NCBI GenBank assembly: GCA_005408345.1
Contig: SEMN01000031.1
Location: 1,025,501 to 1,089,500, forward strand
Source of the DNA: Macquaria australasica
Lineage: Eukaryota > Chordata > Actinopteri > Centrarchiformes > Percichthyidae
Reading direction: 5' to 3'
DNA: 64,000 nucleotides
Positions 47,631 through 61,045 of the stretch are shown here, piece by piece. Under the pieces are notes generated by a model. The model did not search any database. It saw only the letters and a list, made by a program, of their open reading frames with translations, and had not been told where the DNA came from. The position numbers and the translations under genes are program-made. Position 1 is the stretch's first letter, and every line of letters begins with the position of its first letter.

Positions 47631-47720
47631 TCCTGGAAGGAGCCAGAATTTGCGTACCGGCGTTCTCATTGGTTGAAAGTGCCGATTACGTAGCATCTTG
47701 GCCTTCCGGCCAGCCTGTTT
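47600..47720 (-). promoter_or_regulatory. abhd2 core promoter region
   Basis: A CCAAT box on minus (ATTGG at 47668-47672), a cacttcctggaa ETS-type site near 47628 and several CpGs lie just upstream of the inferred exon 1. There is no TATA box, so it is a housekeeping-like promoter. Assignment is from motifs and position. Confidence 0.45.
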
Positions 47721-48236
47721 CCACGCCCCTTATCTGTGAAACATAATTTTGTCATTATTATGTTTGTTTTTTTGTTTTTTTATTACAATATATGTTTCTA
47801 TTCCAAACTACCCTTTTATGACAGTGTTGTAGAGAAAATGTTGCAGTGCGTTGCCGCAAGTCGCACGCATTTTTGACAAAAAATGTTGCGACCAATAACC
47901 AAATAATAATAATCATAATAATCAATATTTTAACACTATTTCCTCTGTGGAAAGATTAGTATTTTATTGTGTTGGACATACAGCCCGACGAGTACCTTCC
48001 TGAACGTGAGCTGAAACTTGTTACATAACATTTCAACTACACTGTATAAGGTACCAGCAGATAATGTTATAATTTATTGGCTACCAGATTGTGTTTTTAG
48101 TTATGATTTCTTTATCAGAAAATCCAACTGATGTTAATTTACACTTCCTCATTCAACTTTAGGGCATACACATACACAAGGCATGGCAAGTGTACATCTG
48201 CAAGAGCTTGGCACTAAATGTAGGTTATGTAAAGTA

Positions 48237-48240
<4 letters not shown>

Positions 48241-48284
<44 letters not shown>
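48241..48284. repeat. (AT)22 microsatellite
   Basis: Pure alternating AT, 44 bp, self-complementary and able to extrude as a cruciform. Confidence 0.96.
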
Positions 48285-48285
<1 letters not shown>

Positions 48286-48629
48286 ATTAAATAAAAAAGT
48301 AACAAATGAGAGGCCACTGGGACAAACTCGAGTAGATACATTCCCTGTTGCAATTACAGTATAATATCCACCTGATGGCGACAGAGTTCAGATTCAGAGA
48401 ACAGATTCTTTTATTAAGCTCTTAACCCAAGAGATGAATGATTTGTATAACAGTTAAATAAAGTTTAATTATGCCTAGGTTCCCTGTGAAAACGGAACAA
48501 TATTGCAATTTCTACAGTAAATGATTCTGTTGACAATTGTATGTCTGCACTGGATAATAAGAGGCCATAGGTTTTAGTATGTTTAGAATTATTTTTTACC
48601 AATTGTTATATTTTTCAGAACCTATACAC

Positions 48630-48630
<1 letters not shown>

Positions 48631-48662
<32 letters not shown>

Positions 48663-48679
48663 GTAATAATAATAATAAA
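48631..48679. repeat. (TAA)n microsatellite
   Basis: About 16 units with one tag interruption near 48661. It leads directly into a tttatttatatagcac interspersed repeat. Confidence 0.95.
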
Positions 48680-48770
48680 CTTTTATTTATATAGCACTTT
48701 TCAAAACAAAGTTACAAAGTGCTTTACATAGTTGAACCAGGATTAAAACATTTCAGTACTGCAATGAGGC
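48680..48770. repeat. Interspersed repeat starting acttttatttatatagcac
   Basis: The text ttcaaaacaaagttacaaagtgctttacat is a frequent fish SINE/LINE tail motif. The element follows the TAA microsatellite, which may be its simple-repeat 3' tail in reverse. Confidence 0.5.
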
Positions 48771-49417
48771 AAATAAAATCAGACGATTAAAATAATACAA
48801 AAATAAAATGGAATAAAACACCCAACAATAATATGAGATAAAAACAATGACAATTATAGTAAAACAGATGAGACATGTTGGAAATAAAACAGAGTGCTAG
48901 TATTAATAAAAAGATTTTTTTTTAAAGATAAGTGATGTCACTATTATATGACTATATGACTTAACTATGTCTATTTACACCCTCCATAAACCTTTCTGCC
49001 AACAAATGAGAGATTAGAGTGAAATTCCTCCAGTGAATCATACATCTGTATCCTCTTCATTGTAATGTAATCACTGGTGGGACAGTTGTGGTCTTTCAAA
49101 TTTAGAATTTTTTCCCAATTATCCAAAGTTAATGAATGCTAGCCTAATGTTTGGTGTTAGTTATACTCCTGCCCACCTCCTGACCAGAGGTGGCCTCAGA
49201 GCTGGAGTTGGTTGGGCGCTGCACTGTGCCTGCTGTGTTCTTAAATAGTTGGCATGGGTCAAATGCAAAGTTTCCCACAGGGATTAATCCAGTGTACCAA
49301 ATTGTTAAATCATTCCAATTGTCACGCTTCTCTTCCAAATTTGATGTTAGGAGTAGGAGGTCATCCTGTGCCTCCAGACTTCACAAATAAAACCTGTGAG
49401 TGAAACATTCAATTCAT

Positions 49418-49545
49418 TTCAATTCAGTTTTATTTATATAGCGCCATATCATAACAAAGTTATCTCAGGGCACTTTTTCGAATAGAGCAAGTCTAGACCG
49501 ACTCTATATTTACAGAGACCCAACAGTTCCCACCATGTGGATAAG
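49418..49545. repeat. Second copy of the rlbp1-intron-5 repeat
   Basis: Over about 115 bp (ttcagttttatttatatag to cagttcccaccatg) it is almost identical to 26799-26913. It then breaks off, lacking the gcaagcactaggcgac part. Confidence 0.75.
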
Positions 49546-49999
49546 CACATGACAATTATGTTCTTGAATGGGTGTTTAAATGTCATTCTGCGCTACAGAT
49601 ATTTTTAGAGGTTCATTTTCACCTGGAATGGCTGCCCAAAATAGCCCATCTGTGGGGCTAATTGCCTACCCTGTCATTCTGGGGTTAGTGGTGCCTTCAA
49701 ATATAAAACAGGTTATTAAACAACGCAAATTGTTTATCGTGTATTAAGAACGGAAATGACAACTAATTCCACTGTTTGATGGGTTGCAATTAATTTGAGA
49801 TCACCAGGTACCAGAGCTCATTTGTGTTGAAGAGATAAGTGCATGAGGCCTGTAGCTGGTGTTTAATTAGGTTAATATTATAGTGAAATATATAAGCTAC
49901 AAGTGAAAATAAATATCAAATAAAACATTTAAGTACACAAAAAGATAAACAAAAACATTTTGGCTAAATTTAATTTGCAGGTGTAGTTTCACAGAAGAC

Positions 50000-50021
50000 A
50001 AAAAAAAAAAAAAAAAAAAAA
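50000..50021. repeat. Poly(A) run
   Basis: About 22 A residues followed by cacaca, 300 bp upstream of the mfge8 start codon. Confidence 0.9.
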
Positions 50022-50324
50022 CACACAACAAATGCACAAAGGTCAATTAATAGGCTATGATGAATTAATATGCTAGGAAACGTCCCTTCTATTAGCCTGC
50101 TGCCTCTGTCTGTCTCCGCCCCTGTAACGTCACACGTCGTTAACTCGGGTATTATCGAGAAATCCCGACTCCGTCATCTGTCACCTTGTCTTTCCTTTGC
50201 ACTCCAGTAGGAATCCCGATATTTCCGACAGCACTTTAAGGCAGCGTTAAGTTAGAGGTTTACCGGTACCGAGTAGCTCCGAACAAACAGTCCCGCGGAA
50301 CAAACAAAGTAAAGGTAAACAAAT

Positions 50325-53300
50325 ATGAAACGTACCGGAAATGTAAAAACAGCGATTTTAACAACATTTACTCTTCTGCTTTGCCTGCATTCAGTCAGAG
50401 GTAAGTCCTTTTATAAACCACCGACACGTAGCCTATCAAATCTGATTAATCGCTTTCATACAGAGCTCCTGTTGTCTGTTTATGTTTGTATAGTAGGCTA
50501 TATTGGTATTAGGTTTCTGTTTCTAACACCAGACTTCATTCACTTTCCCCCCCTATAATCCACAACGGGACTTTGGCACCGAGCTATGCCACCTAGTCTT
50601 ATTTTCCATCTTCCTTTTACTGACTCATAAAGATTCAGTTTTGTTTTTCCTACTGTGCGCCCTGGTGATTGGAAAAGTGGGGGCTTTAATGAATGGCAAA
50701 GGGGGAGATGTGCAACAGGTTGGTCACTCAAATGAAAATACGGTACATGTCTTTTCTCAGTAATCGACTACTGGAGTTGCTGTATGCCAAATGTCTTTGT
50801 TTTTCTCTGTTTTAACATAATAACAATGTTCTCATGTGGCAGTCTTTATCATTTCCCATCACCAAATTACCTTCAAGATTCAGAGTTCAGTTATGAAAAT
50901 ATACAGTTTTGCCTGACAATATGTAATTTGTAAGTCCGTCATCCCAAGATGCCAGGTTATTATTGTCATGGTAGAATGAGTGATTAAATGTGAGACTACT
51001 CTGTTATTACATGTGAGACTCTGTTATTACACTGTGGTTATATTGTAAGAGGCAGGTTTGTAAAACCTGCAGTAGTGAACATCTTGTGTATGTTTCTTTT
51101 TTCTTGCATGCACCACACAGTACAGAATAGTTTGTGACATGTAATGATGACACATCTGCAGGGGGGTTTTACTGTAAACAATAGATTTGTGCACATTTTA
51201 TTTGTGTGTTTATTTTAATGTATTATTGTAGGTGGTGCAGATGGATAGGAAAAATAACACCATATGTGCTCTTGTCTGGCGCCAACATGAACCAGGTGTC
51301 CACTCACCTACCTTTAGATCTACCTGGGAATGTGCTGCCAACCACTTAAAATCCTCTTGAGTCAAATTTAGAGACACCCAGGCGTTTTGACTGTACTCTA
51401 TGTGGCTGCCGTTCTTCTGCTGCCATGATGTTTGGGTACACTCAGGAGCCTATTGCTTTGCTCATTAAACCACCTGTCAGTCAGGTGTGCTGCGTGTCCT
51501 GAGCCACTTGTGAGCTGCTGCACTGTCATGTTGTGTAACTGCTCATTCCTGAAAGAGCTGCATGCATCTGTGCAACCTGGCTAATCCTGCAAGCTTTTAA
51601 TCCTGGACATAGACACGTTCTCTTGTCAGTAGTGGCTGAATAAAAATGTGGTTGTATTTGTTTACACCTTTTAGATTTTCCATTATACTCAATCGGTTAC
51701 CAAATATTATTTTTAATATCTATACAATAGGAAACACTAACTGTTGTCATGGTGGCATAAAGACATCATTGCTTAAATAAAGAGCTGAAAAAGACAAAGT
51801 ACTTATAATACTTTAAATTACTACCATTCTAACATTTATTCGCAGTGCACTTTTATAGGATTTTGTTTCAACATTAAACTCCATTGCAACCTGCATTTCA
51901 TTAAACCAGATAAAAAATTATGATAACTCACTTTTTGCTGTATAAATTTGTCAGTCATGGTTGTGCTCAGATTTGTTCTCACACGGAAACATGTCGCTTC
52001 AGTAGCAAAGCCAGTCGGTCCAGTTTTCAGTGGTTTGACAGCAACCGTCAGATGTGTTCTGGTATGAAACAGTTTGAGTACGGTGTCAAAATCTCTATCA
52101 CATTTCAATGCCTCATTATTGTGGAGGTACACTTTCTGAAAAGAGAGTATTCACAAACTTTTTATTATTTTTTTTTTTACCTCACAGACGCCAAAGAAAA
52201 TAACAAAGTCCAGCAGTTTCACCTGGGGCTGCTTAGAGCCTGAATGGTGACTCTGACGTGGCATCTAATGAGTCAACACGCTGGTTAAAAAACATAAAAA
52301 CACAAAGATTATGAGTTAGGGTTTTGACAGCTCTAGTGTGACTCATACATTGGTGCCCTGCCACTCCCACTGGAGGTCTCTGCCATTATTTTCCTGATCC
52401 AGCCAGAATCTGTGACTCAGCACTTTGCTGCAGCACCACTGTTGTTACAAACGCTCAGACCAGACACCCGGAGACACAGTAGATCCCTCTTTCCCCCCCT
52501 CTCAATACAGATTCTGATACTTATTAAAACTCAACCCTTGGATGCTTGTATGCTGTTACATGCCACTTTGATATTAAAGGGGCACTCACCTCCCTTTTTC
52601 ACTGCCTTGTCACAGAGAGTACTGTTCAGCCAGTGAGAACCCTGGTAATGTCATCAGGGTTATTTTGGCTTGGAGACAACACATTTTTAGCTTGTGTTAC
52701 AAACTGGGGGCGTGGAGTTTGAAAGGCATGGCCATTTACCAGGGAGTGAGGCTGTGTTCGAAATCGCATACTAACGTACTGCCTACTACATACTCGGTCA
52801 GTATGTACTGCATACTGCCTACTAGATGAACGATTCAGTATGTCATTACCAGTAGACTGTTCACACTAAAGTACACTCAAGCTAGACAGTAATATGACTG
52901 CATCGCATGACTGTATTGATCACAACATTACCGGTCCGAGCGGCCGAGTGTGTTCAGTATGCTCACGCTGGACACTTTCTTGCTAATCTAGTATACATCC
53001 TGGCATTTCCCGCATACTCAATTTGACGTCATACTTAGTATGAATAGTGTGTTAGTATGTGATTCCGAACACAGCCCGAGTGCCTTAACGAAATACGCTA
53101 TTGAATTTAATTATGGGAAATGTAGGAGTCTTGACCTAGAGCATACTCGAGACTCTCGAGTCCCCCAACTTTATGGAAGTGGGCACCTTTTTTAAATGTT
53201 TTCCAGCAATGATTTTGTGATGAATTGTTGTCACTTACTATTTGTTTATGCCTCAATCTACCCTTATTTTCTTCTACTATTTCTTCTTACTTAACAATTC

Positions 53301-56300
53301 ATCCAGTCCATGGTAACAAGTTAAATACACCATCATTGTGCAACAAAATGGGTCAAACGTGAATCGCACTGGCAGTAGCTGTTTTTTTAAGGTGTTGTAG
53401 GATGGATTTTTAATAGTTGTTGCAGTGATTTTATACCTTCCACTCCCTGTTTGTCTCTCATTATTTCAGGTGACTACTGTGAGGTGAATCGTTGCCATAA
53501 TGGAGGAACATGTGTAACAGGAGTAGGAGAGGATCCGTTCGTCTGTATCTGCGCGGATGGCTTCGGTGGAGACACATGCAACCTGACAGAGACAGGTACA
53601 GCAAAGAGGAACATTTTTGGAGGAAAAAGCATGGTTAATCATAGACTTCCAGATAAACTCTTTTCCTTCTTCCGTCCCTCAGGACCCTGCAGTCCTAACC
53701 CCTGTAAGAACGAGGGGTTGTGCGAGGTCCTCGCTCCGACCAGACGAGGAGACGTTTTCAACGAGTACATCTGCAAGTGCCAGCCCGGTTTCGAGGGAGT
53801 GCACTGCCAGATCAGTAAGTTACTTCTGGATGTGATTCATGAGTCTTTTAATTTTACTCTCAGTTGAGTGTGCACCTTTTATACCGTCTTGTCAGTTTCT
53901 CAGGAGATATCTTGCTTTTTATTCAATGAACTTGGAGAGATTTGAAGGATTTATCGTTCAAGGTAGATTTTATGGCCTAGACAATAACTAAAACTAATAA
54001 TACTGACGGATTCTAACACAAGAAAAAGTAAGCAAACGGGAGAAAGTCAAGTCAAATTGTGTGTAATACAAATAGCTGTAGGCTCCACTTTCAGCATATT
54101 TCTCTTTAAGTGTGAACACATGAGTTTTTTCGATCCTGTCGTAGCATCAGCGGTGTGAGAGAGACGTGTAGTCAGCTCAGCAGCTTCATGAAAGGCTCTC
54201 ATTCAGGGGGTTCTGTGGTCATTCTGTTTAGCTAATTAGTAAAAGACCACTCCAAGTCTCTTTGCATGCAGAAGCCTTCCACGCAGGTTCAACACTGCGT
54301 CTGTTTGTGCTTAATCTTGACCAAATCAGATGAAGAATTTAATAATAGTGAATATCCATATCCTCTTAATATAATGACCAAGTTGGCTTGGAATTATTGC
54401 TGAAGTTTGGGTTTATTGGTGGGAGAAAAGGAAGGAAATAGAGGATTATTTTCTACAAGTATAAATGTCATTATCAAAATCCTCGGGAGATAAAGAAGTG
54501 TTCCTGAACTATAAGCTTTTGTGTGTATGACTGCTGTGAGCAAACCTCATACTGATGAAAAAGATTTATTACATAATGATAGTTTGAAAATATAGCTTTA
54601 ACTGTCAGGACTTTAACTCATGCTCAGGCATATTTTGTGAATGAACAGCTTGCCCCAAAGCCCACAGCCTGACCACCAATTATAGTGTTCGTGCCGTCTG
54701 GTCGTCTACTCCCAAAGTTTTTCTAATTTTGATTCAGTCAGACGTCACAGGCTGGACTGGTGTCGAGGTGCTGGAAAATTAACAATAGTTGCATTTCATC
54801 TGCAAGTTACACTAGAAACAATGGGTTTATTTAGCATCCTGGCACCTTCAAATTCTGGACATCATATTTCTTTAATTCACACTTGGCATGAATGTCATGT
54901 CAACAGTGTTGCCAAAACATGTGAAAAATAATCCCAGAGCAAATCAGTAAGGCTATTTCAGGGTCAATCTCTTGGTAGGATCACCTGTTTCACGGTGTTA
55001 TTAGCTGTGTTGTGCCAGTGTTGTCACAGACATACAGGCATTTGTTTCTAAGTTGTGACCAATCCTCTTAGTGTTAACGGGAACAAGAATTAAACAGACC
55101 CATGTGGCATTACGTCAACCTGTCCTCTGCTTTAGTGGTGAAGTCTGGTAGAGTTAGTGAGACCAGTAAAATAAGGCTGGACAAAAAGTAAATTTCATTT
55201 ATTATTTTTAAGTGGAATCTTGTTTTGTAGTGACATTAAGACTACAGAGCACTGCAGTGCAATATATATCAGATTTATCATCTGATGTATTACTTTGCAT
55301 ACATAAGCCATATCATGATATAGATAAATAGATACATTCATCCATGCTAGGGCTGTACCTGAATGCATTATTCATATATGCACAGATAATGTGTTCTGAA
55401 CTGATACGAAACCTACAGTTTCTTTATAAATAATCATGCAATATGGCCCAGTGCAATTCTGCCTTGTATTTTTCCAGTTTTATTTCTACTTTTAATTTCC
55501 ACCAGGACAATTAACAGTTACACAGCTTTTATTTAGACTCAGTTTAGGGTTTTTGTTTTGTTTTGTTTTGTTTTGTTTTGTATTTGAAAGGGGGTTCAAA
55601 TATATTTTATGATTAGATTAACTCAGGGACATAGTATACACAGAATAAATGGAAGTAGAAAACAATTTAATGAAGAAAAATGAAGCAGGTTATATTATGT
55701 TTGTGACATAAACAGATACAGATAGTAGCTTTGCATTGCACCTCGAATGCATACATATACGTAGCCTATATTGATAGACATAGTTGTGTTTAGCTGTAGG
55801 TTTTGAGTGGATCCACTTGGAGCAAACAACAGGGAGCAGAGCTGCACTAAGACCTGATCTGGCTGCAGTGAGGACTGTCTCAGTGTATAGATTAGGGTTA
55901 GGGAAACATCATAAACATACATAAAGATTCGGTCAAAACCAATAACTACCTGAATGAACTACTGTTTTTGACCAGATCTTAATGTAAATATGCAAAGACC
56001 ATCATTACCAAGGGATCTTATTACAGGTCCTCCAGTAACACATCACTGCTGGTTTTCTGTCTGATCAGCTAGTTACCTGCAGTCACCTGGTGTCCCTCAA
56101 GGACTCAAGAACCCAGCTGTATATAGAAAAAAGTATTGACAGTGAGCTCTGTTATGTTGTTTGTTTGGTCTAACGTCTGAATAGTGTTTGATTTATCATT
56201 TCATATCATATCATTTAGCATCCCTCTGTGAAAATATTTAGGTCCTTTTTTAAGATGAATGAAAAGAGAAAAATGTGCTGCTGTCCAGCTGAAATTCTGC

Positions 56301-59300
56301 ATTTATCCCACTGCTCTAGATAAACCATCTAGACATGCTGTGCAAGCATGCCACCTTGTGGAGATTACAGAGCATTACATGGGCAGTGTTCAAAGGGGAT
56401 ACAGGAAGTGACCATAGACTTGCTTTGTTGCCAAAGTGGAAAGCAAGGCTTTTATCTGTGGATCTTTAGTAGACACATATGACATTTATTGACTATTTTC
56501 ACCATCAGCAGAAATACAAAATGTATTCTAGAGCCCAGTTTGTACATCTGTCCTTTCTGGATATCAGAGCTCTTTGTGATCTCTACTCTGATTACACAGT
56601 TGGCACAAAACACAGTTAGTTTGTGGGCTAATTGATGGTGATGCAACATGGATATAACCTCCTAAAATCTCCTGTGTCTCCACACATTCATCGAGTCTTG
56701 GCACAAAATACAATTATCAACCTTGACCTGCTGTGCACTTTTAAACTGGTTGCCAAGAGTGTCCCGTCTCCTCAGTGTTGCCCACGGGGGCATTTCTGTC
56801 ATCATGTTAGATTTAAGAGAAACCACTTGTCACCAACTGTATGTTGGAGACACAGTGATGCTATTGTGGCTCTCCACCTGCCTCAACCCCCCCTCTGTTC
56901 TCTCTCTGAGCAGCTTGTGGGCAGGTGTGCACTTTTTTTTGTGATTGTTGTGTTTCACTGAATATTTCCCTAATTCCTGACTAAAGTTAGTTTGAGGAGT
57001 TGGAAATAAAACAGTAAGTTGTTGTGTTTTTTCAGACGTGAATGACTGTGCCGACCAGCCCTGTAAGAATGGAGGGATGTGTCGAGATCTTGATGGAGAC
57101 TACACCTGCCAGTGCCCCTCACCGTATGTTGGAAAGCAGTGCCAGCTACGTACGTTCACCGACTACCATGTCATTTCATTTCACACATATGTTTCTTTTC
57201 TCAGATATGTATAGCTGCATGTCACTTGCTTTTCCTCAAAAACCTGTAATTCATGTGATTTAAACTGTGGAGAGGTTAAAATACATTTACAACTCAAAAA
57301 TACTACGTGTTCTGATTTTGTATGTTTATCACTTAAAAAAGCAATAAACAAAGTAAAAAAAAAATTCTAATAGCAAATGTGATTACTTGCTTCCACCCTT
57401 GATAATATTTTAATGGCTGTGTTCCAGGTTGCATTTCTCTGCTGGGGATGGAGGGAGGAGCGATCATGGAGTCCCAGATTTCAGCTTCCTCTGTGCACTA
57501 CGGCATTCTGGGTCTTCAGCGCTGGGGCCCGGAGTTGGCTCGACTCAACAACCAGGGCATCGTCAATGCCTGGACGTCAGCCGGCCACGACAGGAACCCC
57601 TGGATCGAGGTGAGAGAAGTGAGCACGTTAAAATCGCGAGGCTGACCAGTGAGACTAACACTGACTAACACGCGACCTTTTGCTAAAAACAGATTAACAT
57701 GCAGAAGAAGATGCGTCTGACGGGCATCATCACCCAGGGTGCCAGTCGCATGGGCACGGCTGAGTACATCAAGGCCTTCAAGGTGGCGAGCAGCTTTGAT
57801 GGAAACACTTACACTACTTACAGAGTGGACGGCCAACGGAGGGACAAGGTTAAAGGACTTCTCTTGTATTAAATATAGGCTACTTACGATGTGCTCACCG
57901 TGCCAGTAGATTCCACAGAAAGCTTCTCTTTCTTCAGCTGACTCGCCTCATTTCCTGTGTCCGTGTGCTGCAGGTTTTTGTTGGCAACACCGATAACGAG
58001 AGCACAAAGACCAACCTTTTTGACCCTCCCATCGTGGCCCAGTACATCCGCATCATCCCTGTGATTTGCCGCAAGGCCTGCACGCTGCGCATGGAGCTGG
58101 TGGGCTGTGAGCTCAATGGTAAACACACAGAAAACACAGCAACACAGCAAGTTCAGACACTTGGCAGATAATAATGGTGGATAGAAAAACAAATTTGATA
58201 TAAATGAAAAAGAACAGACGGCCTACAGTAAGTTCAAGTTAAGTTATAGCCTCTGTGAACTCTGTATGTATAATATCCACTGAAGCAGGCAAAAGTGAAG
58301 AAAGTCTCTTTGTTTGTCTCTTGTGTTGATTTCTTCTTGCTGTGGTTACACTGACATGAGCATAACAACAGTCAAGGAGTTCATTTCAACTACACAACAT
58401 GGCCTCCATCTAGCCGTGGTTAGAAAGTGTATAGTATAAACAGTATTCTGTGGGTAGACCTCACTATGCGACAATAAAAGCAGCAATTCCAAGCATAAAC
58501 AGAGACAGAAACACACATTTGTGTGTTTTTTTCTACATCCATCCTTTTGTCCTTTGTCTTCTTTAACCATAACAGCTAAAACATTTACAGAGAAACATGG
58601 TGAATGTATTCACACTGCATACGTAGCTCTGTGCACTTTATTGCATGCATTTCTTCTACTCTGTGCTCCTCTTTCTATTCCTTCCACCTGGTCATTGGTG
58701 GGTGTAAACATGATTTTAATTGGTCACATTCTTCTGAATATTTCTGATTTTCTTCAAATGGCTGAAGGGGGAAATTAATTTCACTTTTCTTTGGGTGTTT
58801 TTTTCCCCACCTCTTTCTCTTTCTGTCGCTTTGGCTTCCCCTCGCTCCGTCTTTCCGTCTGCTTTTGATTCACAGTTTATTCAAACACGGCAGGTTGCTC
58901 AGAGCCTCTGGGAATGAAGTCTCGCCTCATCTCTGATGGGCAGCTTTCAGCCTCCAGCTCTTTCCGCACGTGGGGCATCGATACCTTCACGTGGCACCCT
59001 CAGTTCGCCCGCCTGGATAAGCAGGGAAAGACAAACGCCTGGTCTCCTGCCCACAACAACCACTCTGAGTGGATCCAGGTGAGGGGAAGCCTCAGCGGTA
59101 AAATGTCATTATCGGTAATAATGTCCCTTGAGGCCAGCAGATGTTGCAGAGTATAACTGTTTTCTTTGTTCCTTCACCAGGTGGATCTAGAGAAGACAAA
59201 GCGCCTCACAGGCATCATCACTCAGGGGGCCAAGGACTTTGGGGTGGTGCAGTTTGTGTCAGTGTTTAAAGTTGCTTACAGTAACGATGGAGAGTCATGG

Positions 59301-60168
59301 AGTACGGTGAAGGAGAACACCGGCAATGATAAGGTCAGACATATGTGAATCCCTAAAATGTATTTGCCTAATACAAAATTATGTGGATGAGTTTTTTAAA
59401 AAGGCTTTTAGAGTGTTGAATGATTTAACACCTCTTTTCTGAAGTGTTTTTGCATAAACTTTAGTCTTTAAAAAGTAATACACAAATCCTACAGTTTGTA
59501 AAAAGACATCACACATAATGTCAGCTTGTCTGTTTCTCTCTTCCCCTTTATGATGACGTGTATTTTTGGCTCTTTCTGGAGGAGTGGAAGGAAGGCCCGT
59601 TCTCCTCACCATAGCCTCTCTCTCTGAGATGATCCAATAAAACAAGCTTTGATGTTTTTACCGCGCACACACAGCCAGTAGGCTCAGGAGATAATGATGC
59701 CGGGGCTCTTGTCTGAGGGTTAGGGTGGGGGCTGTGAGGATCTGGGTCGTAAGGTTGTCTGAAGGCAGCGCAGCTCAGTTTGATTAACACGACCCCTCAT
59801 GACAGTTGGTCAATAAGACATTTGGTGGATGTATTCACCAAATACATCGACTTGGTCGGGCCAAGTGGAAAATTAAGTTATGTTATGCCCTCCTTCTTCT
59901 TTATCACCTGTTTCTTCTTACAACAGAATCGTCTCTCTTAGGAAAATTGAACAAAATTGAACAGAACATGCTTCATATACAATAACTTTTGCTCAATAAG
60001 TAATTATTTTACATTTATTTGCAGCTTTTCCTAGGAAACATCGACAACAACACCCATAAGAAGAATGTATTTGAGCGTCCATTCTACGCCCGATACGTCC
60101 GAGTCGTCCCCTGGGAGTGGCACGAGCGCATCACCCTACGCATGGAGCTGCTGGGCTGCGATGACTAG
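50325..60168 (+). CDS. mfge8: Milk fat globule-EGF factor 8 (lactadherin), three-EGF form
   Basis: Exons 50325-50400, 53470-53595, 53683-53814, 57036-57149, 57428-57609, 57693-57848, 57974-58118, 58894-59078 (or from 58876), 59181-59333 and 60025-60168 give 1413 nt and 470 aa, or 476 with the upstream acceptor. There is a signal peptide (1-25), then three EGF domains: about 28-64, 69-111 with an integrin-binding RGD at 89-91, and 112-150, a calcium-binding type (NVNDC). Two discoidin/F5-8 C domains follow (C1 about 151-308, C2 about 312-468, each opened and closed by Cys). In family knowledge the RGD binds alpha-v integrins and the C domains bind phosphatidylserine, bridging apoptotic cells to phagocytes. 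The paralogue Edil3 has the same domain order, but the flanking abhd2, rlbp1 and hapln3 genes point to mfge8. Intron 3 is 3.2 kb. Secreted. Confidence 0.93.
52750..53074. mobile_element. MITE in mfge8 intron 1
   Basis: The ends gctgtgttcgaaatcgcatactaac and its inverted copy (gttagtatgtgattccgaacacagc, ending about 53074) make terminal inverted repeats of about 24 bp. The interior is rich in gtactgcatactgcctact and agtatgt palindromes. No ORF. Confidence 0.8.
55551..55580. repeat. (TTTTG)6 microsatellite
   Basis: Six pentanucleotide units in mfge8 intron 3. Confidence 0.93.
58876..58893 (+). other. mfge8: Alternative 18-nt exon extension of mfge8 (VYSNTA)
   Basis: Two AG acceptors, cacag|ttta at 58875/58876 and ggcag|gttg at 58893/58894, are in the same frame. 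The upstream one follows a long pyrimidine tract and would add Val-Tyr-Ser-Asn-Thr-Ala between the two C domains. The downstream one reproduces the family junction CELNGCSEPLG. Confidence 0.6.
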
Positions 60169-61045
60169 AAAACTCAATCGATCGCCGTCTAACATTGCTC
60201 CATCCTCCTCCAGTCGCTCCATCTCCTCAAACCACAGCAGAGGAACGGATCTTGAACAGAATCCGTAACTCCATTTGTTTCTCTGGATAAAGATCCTTCC
60301 TGTTGGCTGCTGGGACTCTAACACTTGTAGCACTTTCTGACTAGTGACTTTTTCATGTTCATGTTAATAGAACTGTTTGACTTTGCTCACAGAGAATCTT
60401 CTATGAAGTATCAATGATTTTAATTTAATAGCTTTGGATATAAACTAAACTTGCATAGCATCTTAGTCCATATTATTCACTCCTTATAAGAATTCATATT
60501 GATTTCAGGTTCTCTTTGAGCGTGGAGACTTGATAAGAGCGCTCTTCACCTCTTCCAGTTGTACTCCCACACCAGTTAACAAGTAGTTTTTTTTATAGTT
60601 TTAACAGTCTGCAGAGGACAGTTGACAGATGACAAACATCCCATTGCCCATTGTCCAACTGCTGTTTAGTTACTCGAGCACAATCTAGCATAATGACGCA
60701 GGGCCTGTGCAATATAGAGAATATTTTGGCAATTCTAACTATCCTGGAAGAGATATGTCCAAGAGTAGAAATACTTTCAGCACACTACTTTGTCAATCAA
60801 ATGATCGAATGACAAACTGTAGAGCTTTTTGCATAAAGTTTTTCATGTGACGTCTTGTTTTTTACACATTTTAGCTTCATTCTTCATCATAATTTCATTG
60901 TAATTTAATCCTTTTTACAACAAATGTGAAATATGTAGAAAGATGTGTAGAAAATAAGCATTGTTTTACATTCTTTTTTTATTATTATTATTCATTGTTG
61001 GTCTTGAACTGAGATCAGTTATTAAATGTTAAAATAAATCTTTGT
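60169..61045 (+). other. Probable mfge8 3' UTR
   Basis: Non-coding, with AATAAA at 61033-61038 and T/GT-rich text (ctttgtgtgtttctttt) just after it, as expected for a cleavage site. Confidence 0.65.
61033..61038 (+). terminator. Poly(A) signal of mfge8
   Basis: A canonical AATAAA about 870 nt after the stop, followed within 10 nt by a GT-rich stretch. Confidence 0.6.

Larger units (their letters stand above)
47721..50324. other. Divergent intergenic region, abhd2 to mfge8
   Basis: About 2.6 kb. It holds an (AT)22 run (48241-48284), an (AAT)n run (48631-48679), an interspersed repeat beginning at about 48680, another at 49418-49545, a poly-A run (50000-50021) and, from about 50100, the mfge8 5' flank. 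No coding exon seen. Confidence 0.6.

Noticed and set aside
50325..60168. Alternative identity edil3
   Set aside because: The domain layout fits, but the neighbours are abhd2/rlbp1 and hapln3 rather than hapln1/vcan, so mfge8 is preferred.
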